In this document: positions 20,301 through 26,364 of the stretch, in pieces
Position numbering within the stretch: the stretch's first letter is position 1
Layout: each line of letters begins with the position of its first letter
Source of the DNA: Symbiodinium natans
Taxonomy: Eukaryota > Sar > Dinophyceae > Suessiales > Symbiodiniaceae
NCBI GenBank assembly: GCA_905221605.1
Contig: CAJNDS010002847.1
Span: 235,001-261,364 of the forward strand
Length of the DNA stretch: 26,364 nucleotides
Direction of reading: 5' to 3'
Program-made: the position numbers and the translations under genes
Notes under the pieces: model-generated
Databases searched by the model: none
Told to the model about the DNA's origin: nothing
The model's input: only the letters and a program-made list of their open reading frames with translations

Positions 20301-21197
20301 CAAGGTGATGTGGTGACCTCGGTGCAGTTTCGTGTTTTGCCGTCCTGTGGGGTGCGTTTTGCCTCTCTCGCCTCCCCTAAACCCTACACCCTAAACCCTA
20401 AACCCCAAACCCCAAACCCCAAACCCCAAACCCTAAACCCTAAACCCTGAACCAACCCAAGTCACGATTGACTTGGGCTTCTTTTTCTAGACATGTATAC
20501 AGGACTTCGCCGACTTCACCCCCAGCCGCCTCTTCATCTACTACAACGAGCGCCTGGTGGAGGGCAGCGTGAACCAGGATGCGGGGGCCATGATCCGCGA
20601 TGGCATCAAGGTCATGTCCAAGGTTGGTGTGTGCCCTGAGAGCGTCTGGAAGTACGACGATGGCCCCAGCTTCTTCAAGCAGGAGCCGGATGCGAAGGCA
20701 TATGAGATTGCCCAGAAGTGCAGGGTCATGGGCTATGCTCGTGTTGCACAAGACTTGAGCCAGTTCAAGATGTGCATCAAGAGCGGCTACCCCTTCGTCT
20801 TCGGCTTTGCCGTCCTGTCAAGCTTCCAGACAGCGGAGGTTGCCAGGACCGGCAAGATGGTGATGCCCCAGGCGACCGATCAGCAGCTAGGCGGCCACGC
20901 CGTGTGCGCTGTGGGTTACGACGACTTCCAGCAGTGCTTCATCGTCCGCAACTCCTGGGGCGAAGGGCGGCTTGGCCACAGACTAGATCCCTTCAGATTG
21001 ACATTGCGTCTTGTGCTTGTGGCCTGTTTAACATTCCTTTGAACACTTTGCTAGTTGCCTCTGTGAGGTGGGGTGACAAGGGCTACTTCTACATGCCCTA
21101 CGAGTACATCTGCCACCCGGCGCTTGCCTCGGACTTCTGGGCCATCAACTGGGTGGAGGGCTTCAAGAACGCTGCCGCGAAGCCCATCAAGAAGTGA
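17383..21197 (+). CDS. C1A-like cysteine peptidase, copy B (six exons)
   Basis: Complete-looking papain-fold peptidase. Exons: 17383-17442, 18524-18582, 19652-19707, 20013-20119, 20503-20966, 21068-21197 (TGA 21195-21197), giving 291 residues. Introns: GA-AG (1081 nt), GA-AG (1069), GC-AG (305), GA-AG (383), GC-AG (101). Predicted catalytic residues are Gln66, Cys72, His226 and Asn244. The N-terminus is MNPTLKSVPARTIQKFGWKP and lacks the MGxCxS acylation signal of copies A and C; AG|G at 17380-17382 leaves room for an unrecognised upstream coding exon or a spliced-leader site. FGWKP, DLPDHRD, APSKIKKKAEG and VDLRPMNG segments align with the other copies. No transmembrane segment or secretion signal is seen. 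Exons are nearly identical to copy 0, including the first ~25 nt after the stop. Confidence 0.83.
17464..17600. repeat. TTTAGGG-type repeats near the donor of copy B intron 1
   Basis: Three perfect TTTAGGG units begin 21 nt after the donor at 17443 and decay into variants (GTTTAGGGTTAGGGC and others) to about 17600. Confidence 0.88.
17733..17815. repeat. CCCCAAG heptamer array
   Basis: About ten copies of CCCCAAG, a variant of CCCTAAA, bounded by CCCCAAA and CCCTAAA units. It lies in copy B intron 1. Confidence 0.93.
18116..18240. repeat. CCCTAAA/CCCTAAG array in copy B intron 1
   Basis: Variant units (CCCTAAG, CCCTGAAG) grade into about 11 perfect CCCTAAA units. It is complementary to the donor-side array at 17464. 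Confidence 0.93.
18349..18433. mobile_element. 85-bp MITE-like element with 13-bp perfect terminal inverted repeats
   Basis: ATATGGGGGTTTA at 18349-18361 and TAAACCCCCATAT at 18421-18433 are exact inverted repeats. The interior (AGGGACCCAAGTAGGAGGAT...GTCCCCAAATAAGG) recurs at 20160-20267 and in part at 21349-21400. No coding capacity and no clear target-site duplication. Confidence 0.75.
18596..18612. repeat. TTTAGGG pair beside the donor of copy B intron 2
   Basis: Two TTTAGGG units start 13 nt after the GA donor at 18583. Confidence 0.85.
18779..18812. repeat. TTTAGGG array
   Basis: About five units in copy B intron 2. Confidence 0.85.
18998..19034. repeat. TTTAGGG array
   Basis: About five units, the last degenerating to GTGTAGGG, in copy B intron 2. 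Confidence 0.85.
19577..19647. repeat. CCCTAAA-type array at the acceptor of copy B intron 2
   Basis: About ten units mixing CCCTAAA, CCCCAAA and CCCGAAA, ending only 4 nt before the acceptor ATGAG at 19651. Complementary to the donor-side repeats at 18596. Confidence 0.92.
19748..19775. repeat. TTTAGGG-type repeats near the donor of copy B intron 3
   Basis: GGGGTTAGGGTTTAGGGTTT, about 40 nt after the GC donor at 19708. Confidence 0.85.
19932..19993. repeat. CCCTAAA-type repeats near the acceptor of copy B intron 3
   Basis: Degenerate CCCTAAA units followed by a T-rich tract (CTCTTTTTTTTTT) and GAGTTCCAG at the acceptor 20012. Confidence 0.85.
20160..20267. mobile_element. MITE-like element, second copy
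   Basis: Begins ATGTGGGGGTTTACG and ends AAAACCCCATGT, with the interior AAGTAGTAGGATTCCCTT shared with 18349-18433. It lies between the donor and the TTTAGGG repeat of copy B intron 4, displacing that repeat from the splice site. Confidence 0.7.
20375..20451. repeat. CCCTAAA/CCCCAAA array near the acceptor of copy B intron 4
   Basis: About ten heptamers of CCCTAAA and CCCCAAA, about 50 nt before the acceptor at 20502. TTTAGGG-type units on the donor side lie at 20270-20287. Confidence 0.92.
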
Positions 21198-21348
21198 GTA
21201 TCCATGGGTGCGTTCCTCGTTCAGCCTTGCTTCAGCAACCAGCTGCAGCTGGGCTGAAGTTAATCCCTTCTCGCAGCCGTAAACCACGCAGGTACTTAAA
21301 TCACAGGACCTTCTGCCCTAAACACCTAAACCCTAAACCCAAAACTCT

Positions 21349-21400
21349 AAATAAGGACCCCAAAAAAGGTTCCCCTAATTTCGGAGACCCCCATATATGT
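21349..21400. mobile_element. MITE-like element, partial third copy
   Basis: ATAAGGACCCCAAAAAAGGT then TCCCCTAATTTCGGAGACCC matches the right half of 20160-20267; the left half is missing. Confidence 0.65.
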
Positions 21401-21439
21401 GAGTTTCAGGTTTACGGGAGTTTGGCTGCATCTTCCCTA

Positions 21440-21534
21440 CTGTGGAGTGGACCCTGGAAAAAAGTCGATACTTTTTGGGTATAAGTAGCTATAGTGGGAA
21501 CCCAGAACCAAAAAAGCATTAAAGTACAGTACTC
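21440..21534. repeat. Dispersed ~100-bp element, copy 2 (inverted)
   Basis: Reverse complement of 4267-4370, with conserved blocks AGTAGCTATAGTGGGAACCC and GCATTAAAGTACAGTACT. Similarity includes the ACTCC/GGAGT end. Confidence 0.75.
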
Positions 21535-22520
21535 CAAAACCCAGTCTTGGTTTTGGAGCATGCTTTTTGTGGGGGAGTATTCGGGGTCCCCTATGTTCGT
21601 CAACCCCAAACATAACCCTAAATAAATGGCCCAGGCCCAACACACTATCACATCTTTCCACCCTCCAGGTTAGTGGCCGGATGAGGATCGTCGTCGTTTT
21701 GAGCGCGGGGATCCTGTAAACACAGTGTGTACACCGCCCCTTCAGTGCACCTGTCGGGATTGGCGACGTGAAACCGTGAAGCGTTTCGCTAGGCTTCAAG
21801 GGTTTTGAACCTTGAGAAGCTTTAGAGGTTCGACTCTAGCGTTAGGGGTATGGCTTCGCCGATGGCACTGAAGATGATGTACAGCAACACCTGCTGTAGA
21901 GAGGTACAGAGGCGTTTTGGTTGCAGTTTTGAGCGGGAGGCTTCAGAAACGAAGCAGCTCTCTTGGCGAGACGCCCACGATCCCCTGATGGGGAACGAAT
22001 CTATCCGCAGAAGGCTTCTGAAAAGCGGGTTTAGAGTTGAGGGTTTAGGGTTCAGGGACAGGCTAGGCCTAAACCTTACCTCCGGAGCTAAAGGGAGAAA
22101 GGGCCTGACCCAATGCCCGTAAAACAAAGGAATGCTCCTCAGAATGGGGGTTGAGGGTTTAGGGCTTAGGGTTCAGTAATGGCGTAAGTCTTCTTCTTGA
22201 ATTCAAGAAAGTTCCTGGAATGTAAATATTCCGGAGTGAGAGGAGTTCGAGGGGCATGAAAGTCTTTTTTAGGATTGGCCTATTTTCACGACGTGTGCTC
22301 TCAGGGTATAGGGCGAGCCACCATGGTCCACAGCTTTGCCAGAAAATAACATATCAGTAGCTCCATTTTCGAGTACGCTGTGCACCAACAGTCTGGCACA
22401 AAGTGCACTGGCCCGCTGCATTCCGAGAGGTCTTAGGCTGCACTTGCCACTTCGTTTTTCTGCCAGGCAGTCTTTTCCAGCATCAGCCAGGGTCCCTCCT
22501 AGACTCCCAGACCTGCGAGA

Positions 22521-24175
22521 ATGGGCAGCTGCAATAGCAGTGTCAATGGAGACAGCGTCGAGCTAAAGATTCCAGCTGAGCAAAAGCATCCGAGCCTTCT
22601 CTCCTTGCCGCTGCGAACGAACGTGAAGTTCGGGTGGAAGCCCGACATTCCAGACCATCGCGACCATCACGTGACCTTCGAAACGTTGATGGCCCCCAGT
22701 CAGATCTTGAAAAAGGCAGAAGGACCCCAAGTCAAATTATTTTAGGTCGCAACCTAAGAACCTAAGAACTTGGGCAGACAACTAGTTTTGAGTCTTTCTC
22801 CTTGGTCGTGCCAGGAGAGCCTGAACCCTGAACCCTGAACCCTAAACCCTAAACCCTAAACCCTAAACCCTAAACCCTAAACCCTAAACCCTAAACCCTA
22901 AACCCTAAACCCTAAACGAAGCCAGGAGAGCAGGAGATCGTCGACTTGCGCCCCTTGAACGGTGGCTTCCCCATCTTCGACCAGGGGCACCTGGGCAGCT
23001 GCACAGCAAACGCTTTGGCAGCAGCCTTCCACTTCACCCTCCACAAGATGACGGTGGAGAACCACAAGGACACGTTGCTGGAGGTTTAGGGTTTAATCGA
23101 AATGGTATAGGGTTTGTGTCCGGAGTGTTGCCAGGTTTTGTTTTTTGCTTTTGTCATTTTGTCTTTGGGGCTGGGGCTGGGGCTGAGGAAGGGCTGGGGC
23201 TGGGGGGGGGCTGGGGGGCTGGGGCTGGGCTGGGGGGGGGTCTGGGGGAAAGGCTCTGGAGGCCTCTGAGCAGGGCTGAGGCTTGGGGGGGCTGGCAGGC
23301 TGGGCTGTTGCCGCAGGGGGGGGGGTGGGTGTTTTGTTTTACACTGAGAAGGATGAAGGGTTATTGCACGAGCTTCTCCTATTGAATCACATACAATTTC
23401 GATTTATCCTGGCCTTGAGGGTTTAGGGTTTAGGGTTTAGGGTCTAGGGTTTAGGGTTTAGGGTTTAGATATGTACACAGGATTTCGCCGACTTCACCCC
23501 CAGCCGCCTCTTCATCTACTACAACGAGCGCCTGGTGGAGGGCAGCGTGAACCAGGATGCGGGGGCCATGCTTCGCGATGGCATCAAGGTCATGGCCAAA
23601 GTGGGCGTGTGCCCTGAGAGCGTCTGGAAGTATGACGATCAGAATGACTTCTTCAAGAAGCAGCCGGACGACAAGTCCTATGAGCTGGCACAGAAGTGCA
23701 AGGTGATTGGATATGCCCGTGTTGCACAAGACTTGAGTCAGTTCAAGAGGTGCATCAAGAATGGCTACCCCTTCGTCTTCGGCTTTGCCGTCCTGTCAAG
23801 CTTCCAGACAGCAGAGGTTGCCAGGACCGGCAAGATGGTGATGCCCCAGGCGACCGATCAGCAACTAGGGGGCCACGCCGTGTGCGCTGTGGGTTACGAC
23901 GACTTCCAGCAGTGCTTCATCGTCCGCAACTCTTGGGGCGAAGGGTGGCTTGGCCACAGACTAGATCCCTTCAGATTGACATTGCGTCTTGTGCTTGTGG
24001 CCTGTTTAACATTCTTTTGAACACTTTGCTAGTTCCCTCTCTGAGGTGGGGTGACAAGGGCTACTTCTACATGCCCTACGAGTACATGTGCCACCCGGCA
24101 CTCGCCCACGACTTCTGGGCCATCAACTGGGTCGAGGGCTTCAAGAACGCGGGACCCAAGTTTCCGATCAAGTAG
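22521..24175 (+). CDS. C1A-like cysteine peptidase, copy C (four exons)
   Basis: Complete papain-fold peptidase of 312 residues. Exons: 22521-22730, 22934-23068, 23481-23944, 24046-24175 (TAG 24173-24175). Introns: GT-AG 22731-22933, GA-AG 23069-23480, GT-AG 23945-24045. The start ATG 22521 gives MGSCNS, fitting MGxxxS myristoylation with a palmitoylatable Cys4. KFGWKP, DIPDHRD and APSQILKKAEGPQ are fused in one exon here, while A and B place two introns in this stretch. The VDLRPLNGGF junction is also intron-free, but a unique intron splits GPQ|EIVD. Catalytic residues are Gln87, Cys93, His247 and Asn265. The first part of exon 3 is the most divergent of the four copies (YDDQNDFFKKQPDDKSYELA), while its 3' part is nearly identical to the others. 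It is the best-supported full-length model in the window. Confidence 0.87.
22821..22917. repeat. CCCTGAA/CCCTAAA array inside copy C intron 1, flanked by 11-bp direct repeats
   Basis: Two CCCTGAA units then about 11 perfect CCCTAAA units. GCCAGGAGAGC occurs exactly on both sides, at 22810-22820 and 22921-22931; the right copy abuts the splice acceptor AG (22932-22933). Confidence 0.93.
23160..23330. repeat. GGGGCTG minisatellite in copy C intron 2
   Basis: G-rich GGGGCT/GGGGCTG units. The surrounding sequence (TAGGGTTTGTGTCCG near 23109) recurs downstream of the gene near 24491. Confidence 0.85.
23417..23468. repeat. TTTAGGG array near the acceptor of copy C intron 2
   Basis: About seven units (one GTCTAGGG) ending 12 nt before the acceptor ACACAG at 23480. 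The donor-side repeat (GGTTTAGGGTTTAA near 23082) has the same orientation, so this intron does not fit the complementary-pair pattern. Confidence 0.9.
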
Positions 24176-24650
24176 TGAGGCCCTACAGTGCAAAGTTTCC
24201 TGTTTCCTGGGAGCAGTGACTTATGCGTCACGTCCGCGGGATGTGAACAGGTCGACTAATCCATGGCCATACCGCATGCACAATCTCACGGACAAAATCC
24301 GGGCGAAAGACGATGTAGGGAGGCAAGCCCCCCAAATTTCAGACATGTTCAACAACGGCAACGGCCACCTCTGATTAGTTGCAACTCGGAGTTGCAGGAG
24401 TATATTTTGACAAAAGGGATTGCTGTGTAATGGGGAGCTTCAAGGTTTAGGGTTTAAAGTTAAGGGTTTGATAGAAAATGCATAGATTGGGTTTGTGTCC
24501 GAAATTTTGGACGGTTTTGATCGATTCTTTCTCAACCTCTTGCTTGCCTATTGTTGAAACTTAAATTTTGTTTTCATCTTTTCCCCTGCGTATTCGGGGT
24601 GGTGGCGGGTGTTTTCATTGTGGGGGTGCGGCGACCTGGGATTTGAGCCT
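24176..24650. other. 3' flank of copy C
   Basis: No exon recognised. It includes a TTTAGGG-like pair near 24444, and 24470-24630 partly resembles copy C intron 2 (TGGGTTTGTGTCCG, then GGTTTTG, then GCGGGTGTTTT-like). Confidence 0.5.
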
Positions 24651-25205
24651 TGTTATTTCGGTCGTGAATTTCGAGAATGGAGATCTATGAATTGGATTCA
24701 TATTCTCGACCAGGATGATCGAATTGGTACTTTTGGGTGAACAAGAAGTCTTGAAAGTCTTTGGATATAGAGAACGAAATCTCCTCATTGGTGTTTCTGG
24801 GCGTAGATATCGCCTTCATTATTCTATATTATTTTCTGTTTCATTTGAAAGATCTATGTGGGGGAGAATTTGCAAAATAAAAATTCTGAGAATTTATAGC
24901 TCGGGATGGAATATTCGTTTTTTTTTTCAAGAGATTTGGGATAGGATTCTTTTAAAGGAATCGAATCAAACAAATTCTGAATATTTTAATTTAATATGAA
25001 TCTTCTCTAATGAGAGACTCTTACGATGAGAAATGACTAAAATTTGTTTATATTTAGATGATGCGGAGGGGGAATCGTCTCTTAGTATCTGGATATGATA
25101 TGAAGGATTTATCTATCATTCTGAATTAGATATATAGTTCTTCGATCTTTCGAATATTCTATTCTGATCATTTTAAAAATGATTTGGAAATCTACTCTAT
25201 AAAAC
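24650..25205. other. AT-rich compositional island, possibly organelle-derived
   Basis: The base composition shifts abruptly to AT-rich, unlike the GC-rich exons and telomere-repeat DNA to the left and the GC-rich palindrome block to the right. The longest open frame (24715-24999, plus strand, 94 codons) encodes EQEVLKVFGYRERNLL...SFERSMWGRICKIKILR and matches no family I recognise. A stem TCGAGAAT/ATTCTCGA lies near 24672-24710. The style recalls plastid intergenic DNA, but that is an impression only. Confidence 0.4.
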
Positions 25206-25260
25206 GCTACGGTCAAACCAGCCCTATGCGGTGCGTCACGCCTCGGAGTGCCCCAGCCCC

Positions 25261-25605
25261 AAAATTTTCCGGAAATTTCTGGACCCCGGCGAGCAAGCCG
25301 CTTTGGCCTACCCGGGACCCAAAATTTCCGGGAAATTTTGGGGCTTGGGCTGTGCCCTTTGAAAGGCTGGGCCTCTTCGACGGCCGCAAGCCGGATTCGC
25401 TCCCCTAAATTTCTGGAAAATTTCTGGTTCCGGGTAGCCCGAAGCCTCGGTCCCTAAATTTCCGGAAAATTTGCTTCATCGCTTTCCTAAATTTTCCGAA
25501 AATTTACACACCCAAAATTTTCAGGAAATTTAGGAAACGGATGTAGCCTGATCATGTTCAGAAGCCACGGCCCAGCTCCCTAAATTTCCGGAAAATTTAG
25601 GGTGC
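25261..25605. repeat. Seven AAATTTYCSGGAAATTT-type palindromes
   Basis: Palindromic cores lie at about 25261, 25321, 25406, 25455, 25488, 25514 and 25581, of the type AAATTTTCCGGAAATTT. The two odd-centred ones at 25321-25339 and 25488-25506 are exactly symmetric. Spacing is irregular (26-85 bp) and the GC-rich linkers differ, so this is a dispersed motif and not a tandem repeat. Confidence 0.9.
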
Positions 25606-25639
25606 TGGGTGGCCGAAAATGTCGAAGCATTGTTGACCG

Positions 25640-25845
25640 CTTGAACCGTTGAGTTCAGGTGTTGATCATTTGCCATGTTGCTGCATGCTTTCATTGCATG
25701 CTTTCATTGTTTTCAATCGTGCTTTGTTTTGTGGCATTACAAAGCTAAAATATTAAACAGGACTTTTACTTCACTTCCAAGATGAGCGCATCACCTGGCA
25801 TTACCAGGATATTACGAGCGTGCTTTGTTACATTACGGCATTACC
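25640..25845. other. Unassigned stretch
   Basis: Contains a tandem 14-bp repeat GCATGCTTTCATTG (two copies near 25683). No gene is recognised. Confidence 0.5.
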
Positions 25846-25847
25846 AG

Positions 25848-25877
25848 GTCGTCGTCGTCGTCGTGCGTCGTCGTCGT

Positions 25878-25933
<56 letters not shown>

Positions 25934-26364
25934 CGTCGTGCGTCGTCCGTCGTGCGTCGTGCGTCGTGCGTCGTCGTGGTCGTGCGTCGTCGTCGTCGTC
26001 GTCGTCATCGTCGTCGTCGTGGTCGTCGTCGGGTGTCGTCGTCGTCGTCGTCGGGCGTCGTCGTCGTGCGTCGCGCGTCGTGGGTCGTGCGTCTTGCGAC
26101 GCGCGTCGTGCGTCGTGCGTCGGGCGTCGGGCGTCGGGCGTCGGGCGTCTTTCGTCGGGCGTCGGATGTCGGGCGTCGGCGTCGGGTGTCGTCGTCGTCG
26201 GGCGTCGTCGTCGTCGTACGTCGTGTTTCGGGCGTCGCACGTCTCGTGCGTCGTGCGTCGTGTGCGGCGTCGTCGTCGTCGTGCGAAGTCGTCGTCGCGT
26301 GTCGTCGTCGTGATGCGTCGTCGTCGTCATGCGCGGCGTCGTCACGTATCGTCGTCGTTGTCTT
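25848..26364. repeat. GTC-triplet satellite with GTGCGTC and GGGCGTC variants
   Basis: (GTC)n interspersed with GTGCGTC, GTCGGGC and GTCGTCGGGT units to the window end. Open frames of about 160-170 residues on both strands are Arg/Ser/Val- or Asp/Thr/Arg-rich artefacts. Confidence 0.95.

Larger units (their letters stand above)
21198..22520. other. Intergenic DNA between copies B and C
   Basis: Contains a short CCCTAAA stretch near 21322, a partial copy of the MITE-like element (21349-21400), the inverted copy of the 4267 element (21440-21534), and unique sequence with scattered TTTAGGG-like units near 22036 and 22150. No peptidase exon or other gene family is recognised, and small open frames lack motifs. 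Confidence 0.6.

Noticed and set aside
21419-21460. Possible relic of the DLPDHRD/FPTVE exon (CATCTTCCCTACTGTGGAG)
   Set aside because: The similarity is short, and most of it falls at the end of the dispersed element shared with 4267-4370, so it is not good evidence of an exon.
21800-21850. tRNA-like T arm (GAGGTTCGACTCTAG)
   Set aside because: The arm does not form a proper 5-bp stem with a 7-nt loop, and no matching acceptor or anticodon arm could be found.
25825-26345. Arg/Ser/Val-rich and Asp/Thr/Arg-rich proteins at the window end
   Set aside because: They are translations of the GTC satellite on opposite strands.

Overview
This window looks like eukaryotic nuclear DNA, most likely from a dinoflagellate (Symbiodiniaceae/Suessiales-like). 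The genes carry introns with mixed GT, GC and GA donors, and all 16 visible acceptors are AG followed by G, a pattern described for dinoflagellates. Plant-type telomeric heptamers (TTTAGGG/CCCTAAA) are scattered through introns and intergenic DNA, and related genes lie head-to-tail on one strand. The organism assignment is inference; no rRNA or organelle marker confirms it.

The only convincing protein-coding content is a same-strand tandem array of four paralogues of a papain-fold (C1A-like) cysteine peptidase, rebuilt here by hand from exon homology and reading phase. Copy 0 (428-1251) lacks its 5' exons, which would lie left of the window. Copy A (3378-16949) has seven exons including one ~10.4 kb intron. 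Copy B (17383-21197) has six exons. Copy C (22521-24175) has four exons. All keep the catalytic Gln/Cys (DQGHLGSC), His (GGHAVCAVGYDD) and Asn (VRNSWG). Copies A and C begin with MGxCxS, an apparent N-myristoylation plus palmitoylation signal.

Layout: 1-427 upstream/intronic DNA of copy 0; 1252-3377 intergenic DNA with telomeric blocks; 3378-5375 first three exons of copy A; 5376-15770 its giant intron, built from microsatellites, ~1.4 kb polypurine/polypyrimidine repeats, an 87-bp hairpin satellite, a ~55-bp palindrome satellite, a TTATCATAATTATGATAA palindrome cluster, a CCTCCAG minisatellite and a 2-kb nested-palindrome array; 15771-16949 remaining exons of A; 17383-21197 copy B; 21198-22520 intergenic; 22521-24175 copy C; 24176-26364 3' DNA with an AT-rich island, AAATTTCCGGAAATTT-type palindromes and a GTC-rich satellite.

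The most notable pattern is that five introns (A intron 1, B introns 1-4) carry TTTAGGG-type repeats on the donor side and complementary CCCTAAA-type repeats on the acceptor side, so the transcript could fold back and bring splice sites together. The paralogues also differ in intron content while sharing near-identical 3' halves, suggesting fast intron turnover together with gene conversion.
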